Origin: Marinobacter sp. ELB17
GTDB taxonomy: Bacteria; Pseudomonadota; Gammaproteobacteria; Pseudomonadales; Oleiphilaceae
Direction of reading: 5' to 3'
NCBI RefSeq assembly: GCF_000169375.1
Contig: NZ_AAXY01000014.1
Span: 1-64,000, forward strand
DNA: 64,000 nucleotides
The notes under the pieces were generated by a model. That model made no database searches. It had not been told where the DNA came from and saw nothing but the letters and a program-made list of their open reading frames with translations. How positions within the stretch are numbered: position 1 is the first letter of the stretch; each line of letters begins with the position of its first letter. Below, one piece after another: positions 44,006-52,272 of this stretch. A program made the position numbers and the translations under genes.

Positions 44006-44974
44006 ATGTCAGACCGGCATAATAGTGAATCCAACGCACCTACTGCCGCATCCGGCGACATAAAAAACGATGCGGAAACCCTACACGCCATGAGTATTGA
44101 TGTGGAAGACTACTTTCACGTGGCCGCTTTGGCAAAGGTGATTCGCCCGGACCAGTGGGGCAGCCTGCCCAGCCGTGTAGAGCAAAATACCGAGCGCCTG
44201 TTGGCACTGTTCGAACGTAATGACGTGAAATCCACCTTCTTTGTGCTGGGTTGGGTGGCCGAGAAATACCCGCAGTTAGTGCGCAAAATTGCCGCTGGGG
44301 GTCACGAAGTAGCGTCCCACGGCTACAGCCACCAGCTGATTTACAACCAGACGCCAGAGGTGTTTCGCGAGGAAACCCAGCGTTCAAAAGTCCTGCTGGA
44401 AGATATTATTGGGGCTGAAGTGAGCGGTTATCGCGCTGCCAGCTATTCGATTACCCACAAATCTTTGTGGGCGCTGGATATTCTGGCGGAATGCGGATTT
44501 ACCTGGGATTCCAGTATTTTCCCGGTGCGCCATGATAATTACGGCATTCCGGGCTCGCCCCGTGCGCCCTATACCATCGAAACGGAAAAAGGCCATTTGC
44601 TGCGGGAATTCCCACTGACGACGGCCAAAATCGGAGGGCTGTCTATACCGGCTGCGGGCGGGGGCTATTTTCGCCAGTTCCCCTACCCTGTTTTCCGCTA
44701 TTTGTTCAATAACGCCTCTGGCGGTGGCAGCCGGCCGCAGATGTTTTACCTGCACCCCTGGGAGATAGACCCAGACCAGCCGCGCTATAACAACGCCAGC
44801 TGGTTTTCCCGCTTCCGCCATTACACCAACCTGGATAAGTGCGAGCACCGCCTACAAAGGCTGATGCAAGACTTCCGCTTTGGTACAGTGTCGCAAAGCT
44901 ACGATGCGTATAAGCCCGAGAGCACTGAGTTCAGCACACGGCTGACCACGCAACAGATGGTCGGGCTTACCTGA
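44006..44974 (+). CDS. XrtA system polysaccharide deacetylase
   Basis: A 322-residue NodB-type deacetylase. AMSIDVEDYFHVAAL (catalytic acid and metal Asp), KSTFFVLGWVAEKYP, GHEVASHGYSHQLIYN (H-x3-H) and the C-terminal DUF3473 region with FYLHPWEIDPDQPR are all typical. Starts at 43964 (GTG) and 43994 (ATG) are possible; ATG 44006 has AGGA upstream. No signal peptide is visible. It probably de-N-acetylates a hexosamine of the EPS. Confidence 0.9.
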   Translation: MSDRHNSESNAPTAASGDIKNDAETLHAMSIDVEDYFHVAALAKVIRPDQWGSLPSRVEQNTERLLALFERNDVKSTFFVLGWVAEKYPQLVRKIAAGGHEVASHGYSHQLIYNQTPEVFREETQRSKVLLEDIIGAEVSGYRAASYSITHKSLWALDILAECGFTWDSSIFPVRHDNYGIPGSPRAPYTIETEKGHLLREFPLTTAKIGGLSIPAAGGGYFRQFPYPVFRYLFNNASGGGSRPQMFYLHPWEIDPDQPRYNNASWFSRFRHYTNLDKCEHRLQRLMQDFRFGTVSQSYDAYKPESTEFSTRLTTQQMVGLT

Positions 44975-44992
44975 CCCAGACAGGAACTGCCC

Positions 44993-46030
44993 ATGTATTT
45001 AGATTTTTTCGGCCTGCACAGACACCCGTTCCGGATTACCCCGGAAGACGACTTTATTTATATGAGCCAGCAGCACTCGCGGGCTTATGTGTACATGTCG
45101 TCGGCTATCTGGAGTTCAGAAGGCTTTGTGGTGATCAGCGGGGAAATTGGCTCTGGTAAAACCACACTGCTGAAAAAAACCATCCGCAATATGAATGCGG
45201 ATTTAAAGCTGTTGAACGTGGCCTACACCAACCTGGAATCCAAAGACCTGTTCAGCCTGATTCTGCGCAAAGCGGGATTAAAGGCCGAAGACGACAGCAA
45301 GGTGGGCATGCTGTTTCAGATTACAGAATATCTGGAAAAGATGGCTGCCGAAGGCACACCGGTGGTGCTGACCATTGATGAGGCCCAAAATCTGACCCGG
45401 GAAAATCTGGAAGACGTGCGCATGCTGGCCGGTATGGAAAGTATGGGCGGGCCTTCCATGCGGGTGATTTTGCTGGGACAGCCTGAACTTAAAAAGGCGG
45501 TGACCTCTATTCCCCAGCTGTCGCAACGGGTGAAGTTGTTTTTCCATCTCGAAGGGCTAACGCCAAAGGAAACGGCCGAGTACATTGATTACCGTTTGCT
45601 GGTGTCTGGTCACGGTGGTAACAAGCTGTTTGATAAAGACACTGTTCAGGAAATTCACGAGCTGGCCCGTGGCATTCCGCGGCTGATTAACAAGCTGTGC
45701 GACGGCATGATGATGTGCGCCTACGCCGAAGACAGGCCGTTTATAGACCCCCACGATTTAAAGAACATCCGCAAGGATTTGCTGGGCGAAGACGACGTGC
45801 CCAAGGTGAAAACTCCGGAGACTGCAAGCCACAAAGCAGACCCCGTGCCGACTCTGGGCATGTCACAAGCACCGGAAGGCTTCGGTGATATGGCAAAAAC
45901 CCTGCAACGTATTGCCAGTGCTCTTGAGAGCATTGATGAGCGTTTGGCGCAGATGTCGTCAGAAGGGACCTCCCCAAAAAAAGAACCCGCTGACAATGTG
46001 AAGTCACTTACGCCCTTCTGGAAGAAGTAG
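44993..46030 (+). CDS. XrtA-associated ATPase, ExeA-like AAA+
   Basis: A 345-residue cytoplasmic ATPase. The start YLDFFGLHRHPFRITPEDDF is typical of ExeA/secretion ATPases. Walker A is GEIGSGKTTL (50-59), Walker B VVLTIDEAQNL (near 125), and sensor-like RVILLGQPEL and RGIPRLINKLCD follow. The C-terminal 60 residues are low in conservation and may form a short coiled coil. ATPases of this kind are regular partners in XrtA loci; their exact job is not known. Last gene of the locus. Confidence 0.9.
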   Translation: MYLDFFGLHRHPFRITPEDDFIYMSQQHSRAYVYMSSAIWSSEGFVVISGEIGSGKTTLLKKTIRNMNADLKLLNVAYTNLESKDLFSLILRKAGLKAEDDSKVGMLFQITEYLEKMAAEGTPVVLTIDEAQNLTRENLEDVRMLAGMESMGGPSMRVILLGQPELKKAVTSIPQLSQRVKLFFHLEGLTPKETAEYIDYRLLVSGHGGNKLFDKDTVQEIHELARGIPRLINKLCDGMMMCAYAEDRPFIDPHDLKNIRKDLLGEDDVPKVKTPETASHKADPVPTLGMSQAPEGFGDMAKTLQRIASALESIDERLAQMSSEGTSPKKEPADNVKSLTPFWKK

Positions 46031-46129
46031 TTGGTTCAGCGGAAGCACATCCGGACCTGCTTACTAATTCGAATGCTGACCTCGACGTTCACCAGAAAGC
46101 GGTAGATTCATCGAATTTTTTGTCGATCA

Positions 46130-46549
46130 TTAGATTTCCCACGGGTTGATGATTGTCACGCCGGATGACTGGAAATCAATCACGTTTCGCGTTACTAAGG
46201 TCATGCCGTGAACAAGTGCGGTTGCTGCAATCAGGCTATCCATTGCTGGGCGTGGGTCGGGCACATGGAGCGCCGCGCAACGCTGCGCAACGGCTGCGTC
46301 AACTGGCAGGATGCGGCCGGCGAAGGCAGGCAACACATGGCTCTCGAACCAAGACCGGAAGATAGCGCCTTGTGGTGGATCGCGCCGCTCGACCAACAAC
46401 ACGCCCATTTCCAGCTCTTGAACGGTGATGGCCGACAAGTAAAGGTCTACGGCATCCACACTATCAGCCCACCGCGCTACATTTTTATCAGCTCGGCCAA
46501 GGCGAATTTTTCGCAATTCAGAAGCTACATTGGTATCAAGAAGAAACAT
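46130..46549 (-). CDS. vapC: PIN-domain toxin, VapC/FitB type
   Basis: A 139-residue PIN-domain ribonuclease. The acidic active-site residues are in FLLDTNVASELRK (Asp5), TVQELEMGV and DSLIAATALVHGMTLVTRN, all present, so it should be active. The ATG overlaps the antitoxin stop by one base (TGATG). The FitB-like form usually pairs with ribbon-helix-helix or Phd antitoxins; here it is Phd. Confidence 0.9.
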   Translation of the reverse strand: MFLLDTNVASELRKIRLGRADKNVARWADSVDAVDLYLSAITVQELEMGVLLVERRDPPQGAIFRSWFESHVLPAFAGRILPVDAAVAQRCAALHVPDPRPAMDSLIAATALVHGMTLVTRNVIDFQSSGVTIINPWEI

Positions 46550-46803
46550 CAGGAAAAATCCGCAGGCCGTGCAAGATCACGCGAGCGCGGAATCTCAAAA
46601 TCAACATCAGCAATGCCAGGCATTGCCAGCAAGTCGGCAATCTTCTTGTGACTGCCTGTAATGCTCTGATAGAGCTCGATACTCATAAGAACATGCGCTG
46701 GGCGGCCCCGGTCTGTGATGAACACCGGTCCATTATTTGCAGCCCGCTTTGCCTCGCTCGCTCCTTGATTGAACTCGCGGCTTGTTAAGGTGGTGATGGT
46801 CAT
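46549..46803 (-). CDS. Phd/YefM-type antitoxin
   Basis: An 84-residue protein: TLTSREFNQGASEAKRAANNGPVFITDRGRPAHVLMSIELYQ is the Phd/YefM DNA-binding fold, and the C-terminal 30 residues should wrap the VapC toxin. A perfect inverted repeat (TGTAGT-N6-ACTACA) 25 bp before its start is the likely autoregulatory operator. First gene of the two-gene module. Confidence 0.88.
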   Translation of the reverse strand: MTITTLTSREFNQGASEAKRAANNGPVFITDRGRPAHVLMSIELYQSITGSHKKIADLLAMPGIADVDFEIPRSRDLARPADFS

Positions 46804-46827
46804 GGTTGCACCTCTAATGCGTCATTT

Positions 46828-46845
46828 TGTAGTTAAGTTACTACA
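46828..46845. promoter_or_regulatory. Operator candidate of the Phd-VapC module
   Basis: TGTAGT-TAAGTT-ACTACA, a perfect 6-bp inverted repeat just upstream of the antitoxin start, as expected for the site bound by the antitoxin-toxin complex. Confidence 0.55.
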
Positions 46846-46910
46846 TCACAAAAGCAGGGGCAATAACTTCGTGGAAAGGAGTAGCCAGCTAAGCGATCCC
46901 GAAGTCTACC

Positions 46911-47000
46911 CCTCTCAAAATTTTAGGCTACCTGAACACGCAGCCATTCACCGCTGACGAGAGAATCCGGGCGTACGCGCGTATTCAGTCCATTTGGTAA
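46911..47000 (+). pseudogene. PIN-toxin 3' tail fragment, copy A
   Basis: CTCAAAATTTTAGGCTACC then codons for YLNTQPFTADERIRAYARIQSIW and a stop. The part from TADERIRAY onward matches the end of the intact VapC at 48069. The same tail with the same foreign lead-in (ggctacctgaac.cgca.ccattcacc) occurs at 48.5 and 51.3 kb. No start or body remains. Confidence 0.75.
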
Positions 47001-47009
47001 CATTTACTA

Positions 47010-47222
47010 TTATTGCCAATGCATCTTGAGATCCCTGTGCGAAGCTGCGCAGTCTCTAAGGTACAAGTTGATCAGGCTCTGATAGGGAATTCCCTGGCGC
47101 TCAGACATTTGCTTGAAATAAGCTACCGTATCCTCATCAAGCCGGATTGTTACCTGCTTCTTAAGTTTAGAGGCATAGGGATTGGGCTTGGAGTCAGAAA
47201 AGTCGTAGTGATCACGCATGGC
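47010..47222 (-). CDS. BrnA-like/ribbon-helix-helix antitoxin without toxin
   Basis: A 70-residue protein. ATG 47222 has GAGAGG 7 nt upstream. KKQVTIRLDEDTVAYFKQMSERQGIPYQSLINLYLRDCA is the ribbon-helix-helix region of BrnA-type antitoxins. The toxin (BrnT/DUF497) should precede it, but none is found; only regulatory DNA and a divergent Phd gene lie upstream. A truncated near-identical copy sits at 51.4 kb. Confidence 0.8.
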   Translation of the reverse strand, partial: AMRDHYDFSDSKPNPYASKLKKQVTIRLDEDTVAYFKQMSERQGIPYQSLINLYLRDCAASHRDLKMHWQ

Positions 47223-47267
47223 GGAACCTCTCATTTTGTAGCGTCCCATTGAAAGCTAAAATGGATC

Positions 47268-47297
47268 ATAACTACATTGTACTTACGACGTAGTTAT
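47268..47297. promoter_or_regulatory. Inverted repeat between divergent antitoxin genes
   Basis: ATAACTAC and GTAGTTAT separated by 14 bases, located 46 bp before the BrnA-like gene and on the other side 138 bp before the Phd gene. It is a likely antitoxin operator; its core (GTAGTT) is also in the operator of the neighbouring module at 46828. Confidence 0.5.
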
Positions 47298-47434
47298 CTT
47301 GCCAGTACTACCTACAAGAATGCTACTTCCACTCGGTCATAACTAGAATCGGTGTGACTGTTTGTGTTGGTCACTGTCCTGCTATATAGTAATGACCATC
47401 GGCAATGACTACTCACGGTGAAGGTGGTGTAAAA

Positions 47435-47671
47435 ATGAACCAAGGGCATGTAACAAAATCCGAATTCAAGGCCCGAGCCCTTGAATATTTTCGCAAGGTA
47501 GAAGCGTCTGGTGAGCCTGTTGTAATAACGGATCGCGGCCGGCCAACGATCGAGATCCGACGCTATCGCAGCGATCAGCGTTCGCCTCTTGAGCGTCTGC
47601 GCGGAAGCGTTGTGGAGTTTCGCGATCCAACGGCGTCAGTGGGTGAGGAAGACTGGGAGGCGCTGGCTTGA
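47435..47671 (+). CDS. Phd/YefM-type antitoxin
   Basis: A 78-residue protein; ATG 47435 is preceded by AAGGTGGTG, favoured over an ATG 10 codons upstream. VTKSEFKARALEYFRKVEASGEPVVITDRGRPTIEI is the Phd DNA-binding fold. It ends in a stop overlapping the TTG start of the next gene, the usual coupling of antitoxin and toxin. Confidence 0.88.
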   Translation: MNQGHVTKSEFKARALEYFRKVEASGEPVVITDRGRPTIEIRRYRSDQRSPLERLRGSVVEFRDPTASVGEEDWEALA

Positions 47672-48069
47672 TTGTTGTTGATACGCACACTTTGATTTGG
47701 TGGGTAAACGGTGACAACCAGCTTTCACTCAACGCAAAAGCAGCCATTGACCACGAGCAGCAATGTGAAGACGGAGTCATCCTGGTTTCAGCGATCTCTG
47801 CTTGGGAGATCGCATTACTTGTCAGTCGGGATCGCCTGACTCTGGGAATGAACCTCGATGACTGGCTTGAGACTGTTGGCGACATTGATGGGGTAAGGTT
47901 CGTGCCCGTCGACACTGCCGTAGGTGTCGAATCGACACGTTTGCCTGGGGATTTCCATAAAGATCCAGCCGACAGAATGATTGTCGCGCTGGCCCGGCAT
48001 TTTAATGTGCCGCTGGTGACCGCTGACGAGAGAATCCGAGCGTACAAGCACGTTCGGTCCGTTTGGTGA
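47668..48069 (+). CDS. vapC: PIN-domain toxin, VapC type
   Basis: A 133-residue PIN ribonuclease starting at TTG (GGGAGG 7 nt upstream). Active-site acids are in IVVDTHTLIWWVNGD (Asp5), ISAWEIALLV and KDPADRMIVALARHFNVPLVTADERIR. Intact and coupled to its Phd antitoxin. Its last 17 codons (TADERIRAYKHVRSVW) are the part scattered as fragments at 47.0, 48.5 and 51.3 kb. Confidence 0.92.
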   Translation: MIVVDTHTLIWWVNGDNQLSLNAKAAIDHEQQCEDGVILVSAISAWEIALLVSRDRLTLGMNLDDWLETVGDIDGVRFVPVDTAVGVESTRLPGDFHKDPADRMIVALARHFNVPLVTADERIRAYKHVRSVW

Positions 48070-48161
48070 TACTTGCGTATGCCCCGGATTTCACAGATAC
48101 GCCATTGACGTTTCCCTGCTCACTACTTAAGTTGGGATATACATCGCGAGGCAGGCAACAA

Positions 48162-48380
48162 ATGGAACGTGCAAGCATTTTCAAAAGTAACAAAAGCCAG
48201 ACGCTACGGCTGCCAAAGCCGGTAGCCTACCCTAATGACGTCAAACAAGTGGACATTGTGATCATCGGGCGTGCCCGCATTGTAACGCCCGCCGGAGAGA
48301 CATGGGCTAGCTGGTTTGGCGGCGAAGTGGTTTCCGAGGACTTTATGACAAGCCGCGAAGAACCCGGCAATTGCGAGTAA
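48162..48380 (+). CDS. vapB: VapB-type antitoxin (AbrB fold), toxin deleted
   Basis: A 72-residue protein: MERASIFKSNKSQTLRLPKPVAYP is the typical VapB swapped-hairpin N-terminus and TPAGETWASWFGGEVVSEDFM the toxin-binding tail. GAGGCAGG lies upstream of ATG. The cognate vapC directly downstream has been reduced to its last codons, so this is an orphan antitoxin. Confidence 0.85.
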   Translation: MERASIFKSNKSQTLRLPKPVAYPNDVKQVDIVIIGRARIVTPAGETWASWFGGEVVSEDFMTSREEPGNCE

Positions 48381-48386
48381 AACTCA

Positions 48387-48551
48387 AAAAAATTGGTGGT
48401 CGTCACCCATAACACAAAACAGTTCGAGAACGTGCCCGGGCCGAATGTTATTCAACTGATCCTCAAGGGCTTCTTCCGCAATTTCGGTGTCATAGGCTAT
48501 CTGAACCCGCAACCATTCACCGCTGACGAAAGAATCCAGGCGTGGTGTTAG
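48387..48551 (+). pseudogene. vapC remnant fused to a second PIN-toxin tail
   Basis: Directly after vapB the frame reads LVVVTHNTKQFENVPG, the penultimate segment of a VapC of the tRNA-fMet nuclease type. The first 100 or so codons are gone. The same frame runs on into GYLNPQPFTADERIQAW and a stop, the tail fragment also seen at 47.0 and 51.3 kb. Two toxin ends have been joined. Confidence 0.78.
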
Positions 48552-48868
48552 GCTGCAACTACAGATACACGCCCTGGTTTTGCTGTATGACGATCAGCGC
48601 TGATGACGATTTGTACGTCTCGGCCCAGGCGGGTGAGACAGTCCAGCATTTTTGTTTCACTGATGCCGCGAAACTTGCCATTCAGCAGATTGGAAAGCTT
48701 TGGCTGGCTCAGATCCAGAATCTTACAGGCATCTGTCTGTGTCCATTGATTGGCGCTAATAATGTTGCGAATTTGTGCTGCCAGTTGCGCTTTTACCAGC
48801 ATTTCATCTGCATTAGTAAAGCCCAGGTCCGCATAGACGTTGGTGCTTTCTTCTTCAACTGTGGTCAT
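48548..48868 (-). CDS. XRE-family antitoxin-like regulator
   Basis: A 106-residue DNA-binding protein. A helix-turn-helix of the HTH_37 kind covers about residues 35-85 (NQWTQTDACKILDLSQPKLSNLLNGKFRGISETKM). Such proteins are antitoxins of HigB/Gp49-type toxins, encoded just upstream; only a fragment of such a gene is left there (48865-49052). Confidence 0.8.
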   Translation of the reverse strand: MTTVEEESTNVYADLGFTNADEMLVKAQLAAQIRNIISANQWTQTDACKILDLSQPKLSNLLNGKFRGISETKMLDCLTRLGRDVQIVISADRHTAKPGRVSVVAA

Positions 48869-49052
48869 TTTCCACCTCCCTCTGCGTGTTCTTTTGCCGC
48901 TTTCAGGCGGTCATTGATAACGTTTATATCGGGTTTCGGTGTGGCAATGCCTTCCATTCCGGATCTTCAAACTCACCAAGGGGCCGAATTTCACAAAAAG
49001 GCGCCGCACTGCGGATAATCTCTGCCACGTCGGGATTGTGTTGTGACTCCAT
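48865..49052 (-). pseudogene. Probable toxin remnant upstream of the XRE antitoxin
   Basis: One frame gives GIATPKPDINVINDRLKAAKEHAEGG ending in a stop that overlaps the antitoxin ATG (AAATGA), as expected for the C-terminus of a HigB/Gp49-like toxin. A second, partly overlapping frame (48924-49052) reads SAAPFCEIRPLGEFEDPEW, which I do not recognise. No full toxin can be made. The toxin family is a guess from context. Confidence 0.45.
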
Positions 49053-49180
49053 CGCATCCCGGCTGGCTTTGCTATCCTTTGATACCCTATACAAGAAAAT
49101 GGCAGCCTTATTGGCGTGGGTACTGGACGTATTCTTGTTTGGAGCTTAGTCAGAGAGCTGATTGATTCTGTTCTTTTTTG

Positions 49181-50863
49181 TCAGTCCTTCAACTCGGGAA
49201 AATCTGTTTCGGTATAGGCATACTCGCCCTGTTCGCTGCTGGCAGCGTGGGTACGTAGTTCAACACGACGAATCTTGCCGGAGATGGTTTTGGGCAACTC
49301 GGCAAATTCTATCTGTCGAATCCGCATGTACGGCGCCATGCGCTCGCGAATGAAAGCAAACAGGGCCTTTGCCGCCTCCGGGCCAGGCTCGTAGTCGCGG
49401 CGTAGCACGATATAGGCCTTGGGTACGCTCAGTCGCATTTCATCGGGTGCCGGCACAACTGCGGCCTCGGCCACGGATTCGTGCTCGATGAGAATAGATT
49501 CCAACTCAAATGGGCTAACGCGGTAATCCGAGCTCTTGAACACGTCGTCCGCGCGGCCGACGTACCAGTAATAGCCATCGTCGTCGCGACTGGCCACGTC
49601 GCCAGTGCGGTAAAAACCGTCGTGCAGCGCCTTGGCCATGCGTTCGGGATCGTCGCGGTATTCCTGCATCAGTCCGAGCGGACGCTGATTACGCACATCG
49701 ATGGCGATCTCGCCTTCGGTGACTTCCTTATCGAGCGGATCGAGCAATGTGATCTTGTAGCCAGGCAAGGGCCGGCCCATCGAGCCGGACTTCATTTTCT
49801 GTGCCGGCGGATTGCCGATCTGTGCCGTGGTTTCAGTCTGGCCGTAGCCGTCGCGGATTGTGAGGCCCCAGATTTTTTCTACGCGTGAGATCACTTCCGG
49901 ATTAAGCGGTTCGCCCGCGCCGACCAGGCTCTTGAGCTTCACATCATAAGCCGCCAGGTCCTCTTGGATAAGCATGCGCCATACCGTGGGCGGCGCGCAC
50001 AGGGAGGTTACGCCCTTGTCGGCAATCACTTTTAGCGTGGCGGGCGCGTCGAAGCGCGGCTGGCGGTAGATGAACACCGTGCAACCGGCATCCCAGGGCG
50101 CGAACAGGTTGGACCAGGCATGCTTGGCCCAGCCGGGCGAACTGATATTGAAATGGATATCATCGGGCTGCAAACCGAGCCAGTACATGGTCGACAGCGA
50201 ACCGACCGGGTAGCTTTGATGCGTATGCAGCACAAGCTTCGGCAGGGAGGTGGTGCCCGACGTGAAATACAACAGCATCGGATCGGTGGCGAGGGTTACG
50301 CCCTCCGGCTCGAAAGTCTTCTCGTAGTCATAGGCATCTTCGTAATTAATCCACTGCTCGCAAGGCTCACCTGCGACGATGCGGGTCAGCCCCTCTGCCA
50401 CGCCTTCAAATTTGGGAACATGCTCATTGGTGGTGAGCACATGAGTGACAGCACCACGCCCAAGCCGGTCGCCGAGATCCATCTTCGATAGCAACGTGCT
50501 GGCTGGAATAACGAGGGCACCCAGCTTGATCGCGGCCAGCATGGTTTCCCAGAGTTCAATGACATTATCGAGCATGATCAGCAGGGTATCGCCCCGCCTG
50601 AGCCCTTGGTCGCGCAGAAAATTCGCTACCTGGTTGGAGTTCTGTCGCATCTGTTCGAAGCTGTAGCGGTACTCGCTGCCGTCGGCATCCACCAGCCAGA
50701 GCGCGATCTTCTCATTGTCTCTGGCGTAATCATCGAACCAGTCGAGCGCCCAATTGAACTCGTTCAGCTCGGGCCATTTGAAGGTCTCGTAGGCGCGGTC
50801 ATAGTCTTCGCGCAGGTCCAGCAGTTGCTGACGAGCCGCCTTGAATGCGTCTGCCGATTGCAT
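49181..50863 (-). CDS. AMP-forming acyl-CoA synthetase
   Basis: A 560-residue adenylate-forming enzyme. P-loop LLYFTSGTTSLPKLVLHTH near residue 205 (Ser for the usual Gly), DGYGQTETT near 340, YRTGDVASRDDDGYYWYVGRADD near 420 and the closing PKTISGKIRRVELR with the catalytic lysine are intact. Overall it resembles medium-chain (ACSM-like) acyl-CoA synthetases. AGGAG precedes the start. It stands alone between toxin-antitoxin debris. It might activate propionate or another short acid for the methylcitrate operon nearby, but this is only proximity. Confidence 0.9.
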   Translation of the reverse strand: MQSADAFKAARQQLLDLREDYDRAYETFKWPELNEFNWALDWFDDYARDNEKIALWLVDADGSEYRYSFEQMRQNSNQVANFLRDQGLRRGDTLLIMLDNVIELWETMLAAIKLGALVIPASTLLSKMDLGDRLGRGAVTHVLTTNEHVPKFEGVAEGLTRIVAGEPCEQWINYEDAYDYEKTFEPEGVTLATDPMLLYFTSGTTSLPKLVLHTHQSYPVGSLSTMYWLGLQPDDIHFNISSPGWAKHAWSNLFAPWDAGCTVFIYRQPRFDAPATLKVIADKGVTSLCAPPTVWRMLIQEDLAAYDVKLKSLVGAGEPLNPEVISRVEKIWGLTIRDGYGQTETTAQIGNPPAQKMKSGSMGRPLPGYKITLLDPLDKEVTEGEIAIDVRNQRPLGLMQEYRDDPERMAKALHDGFYRTGDVASRDDDGYYWYVGRADDVFKSSDYRVSPFELESILIEHESVAEAAVVPAPDEMRLSVPKAYIVLRRDYEPGPEAAKALFAFIRERMAPYMRIRQIEFAELPKTISGKIRRVELRTHAASSEQGEYAYTETDFPELKD

Positions 50864-51128
50864 CGCTTTCTCCTTGTTTCACAGTCGGCGGTCCGGGATC
50901 GGCCGCTATAGTTGTTATATTGTGGCTCGCCGCTCAGTCTCGCAAAAAGCTCTAGTCTATAGGTCCATAAAACAAAAGTTTAGCTGAGCATCTGACCAAC
51001 TGCCACGTATCAACTGACGTCCATGGATAGATATGGTTATGCACGAGAGACCAACCCACATCAACTTCCTTCAGAAGTCCATATCCGACTCCTAATGGCA
51101 GTCAATAATCTCAACGTCTTCCGCGCCG
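50864..51128. other. Non-coding stretch upstream of the acyl-CoA synthetase
   Basis: About 265 bases that should contain the promoter of the synthetase. I see no gene, repeat or clear promoter in it. Toward 51.1 kb it merges into toxin-antitoxin debris. Confidence 0.4.
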
Positions 51129-51257
51129 GCTTTAGCCCAGCGGCGCACTTTTGGCCACATATTCCCGGCGATCAGCACTCAAGTCTGATTTAAATTCTCC
51201 AGACTCATACGCTTTCAGGAGCTCTTACTCTTCTAAATCGAATTTGGTTTTGGCCAT
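51129..51257 (-). pseudogene. Broken copy of the antitoxin gene at 51.9 kb
   Basis: MAKTKFDLEE, a stop (TAA in place of the CAA codon), then ELLKAYESGEFKSDLSADRREYVAK: the first 40 codons of the intact antitoxin at 51929 (MANTKLDLEEQELLEAYDSGEFESDLSADRREYVAK). After that the sequence diverges. Confidence 0.82.
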
Positions 51258-51491
51258 ACGCCCCCTCAAAATTTTAGGCTGTCTGAACTCGCAGCCATTC
51301 ACCACTGACGAGAGAATCCGGGCGTACAAGCACGTTCGGTCCGTTTGGTAGCGATAGGGGATTCCCTGGCGCTCAGACATTTGCTTGAAATAATCTATCG
51401 TATCTTCATCAAGCCGGATTGTTACCTGCTTCTTGAGTTTCGAGGCATAGGGATTGGGCTTGGAGTCAGAAAAGTCGTAGTGATCACGCAT
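51225..51491 (-). pseudogene. Truncated BrnA-like antitoxin gene
   Basis: The first 47 codons (MRDHYDFSDSKPNPYASK...MSERQGIPYR) nearly repeat the gene at 47010-47222, including its upstream SD region. Then it runs into the antisense of the PIN-tail fragment and into the broken antitoxin copy. The recognition part of the ribbon-helix-helix domain is cut in the middle. Confidence 0.82.
51262..51351 (+). pseudogene. PIN-toxin 3' tail fragment, copy C
   Basis: CCCTCAAAATTTTAGGCTGTCTGAAC, then codons LNSQPFTTDERIRAYKHVRSVW and a stop. The tail TDERIRAYKHVRSVW is practically the end of the VapC at 48069, and the lead-in matches copy A at 46.9 kb. It interrupts the truncated BrnA-like gene on the opposite strand. 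Confidence 0.75.
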
Positions 51492-51629
51492 GGCGGAACT
51501 TCTCATATATCTTTCTTTCGCGCTTCTCGGCCTTCCTTGCTGAAATGATGCGAATGCAATCTGTGTCTCTCAACGCCGGTGGCCTGTCGCCGAATTGGAA
51601 AAGTAGATGATTGTCACTGTCAATTCACT

Positions 51630-51929
51630 TTATGCAGAGTTCCCTGACTTGTTAGCAGAGATGTCTTTGAGGCCGCCAGAGACATACTTGTGCAGGACAC
51701 TGGACACCAGAGACTGATAGGGAAGCCCCTCCTCAAGCGCCCGACGCTGAAGTGCTTCCAGGTCTCGACTTGAAATTCGGATATTGATCCGCTTGTCTTT
51801 CTTGAATGTTTCTTCCGCTGCCTTGGCCACATACTCCCGACGATCCGCACTCAAGTCTGATTCAAATTCCCCAGAGTCATACGCCTCCAGGAGCTCTTGC
51901 TCTTCTAAATCCAATTTGGTGTTGGCCAT
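51630..51929 (-). CDS. BrnA/RHH-type antitoxin
   Basis: A 99-residue protein: an acidic N-terminus (ANTKLDLEEQELLEAYDSGEFESD) and the ribbon-helix-helix region RINIRISSRDLEALQRRALEEGLPYQSLVSSVLHKYVSG. It starts one base after the toxin stop. Antitoxins of this sort bind the DUF497/BrnT toxin encoded first. Confidence 0.85.
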   Translation of the reverse strand: MANTKLDLEEQELLEAYDSGEFESDLSADRREYVAKAAEETFKKDKRINIRISSRDLEALQRRALEEGLPYQSLVSSVLHKYVSGGLKDISANKSGNSA

Positions 51930-51930
51930 A

Positions 51931-52203
51931 CTACCCCCTCAAAAATTTCTTGGTGGCCTTGCGGCTGGGAATAATCGTTTTGAGAAAAAACTCATAGTCA
52001 TTCTCAACGTAGGGTACCAGCCAGGCGTAATCATCAATCCGAACCACGAAAACTCGCTGATTCGGATACTTCTCCCTGTTGGGATGAGGCCCATCATCAA
52101 GCAAACCATCCGACTGAAGAGCAAACAAGGCGTCCTCAAAGGAAACGCCCCTCTCGCTCATCAACTGCTGATTTTTGTCCGCATTCCAGCTAAATGGCTT
52201 CAT
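51931..52203 (-). CDS. BrnT/DUF497-type toxin
   Basis: A 90-residue protein: FSWNADKNQQLMSERGVSFEDALFAL at the start and RVFVVRIDDYAWLVPYV, KTIIPSRKATKKFL at the end fit the BrnT (DUF497) RelE-fold ribonucleases. Toxin first, antitoxin second is the BrnTA order. The only module of this type here that is complete. Confidence 0.82.
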   Translation of the reverse strand: MKPFSWNADKNQQLMSERGVSFEDALFALQSDGLLDDGPHPNREKYPNQRVFVVRIDDYAWLVPYVENDYEFFLKTIIPSRKATKKFLRG

Positions 52204-52272
52204 AAAAAGAGTCTATCAGAGTGTGTGCCTATTGGCATCCTGGTGTGCCAGCGTAGATATTGATTGAGTATT

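Noticed and set aside
48540..48560. GTTAGGC after the vapC remnant, fitting the GTTRRRY core of an integron attC site
   Set aside because: No matching RYYYAAC partner arm or attC-like fold and no intI were found; the toxin-antitoxin cluster is better explained by tail recombination.
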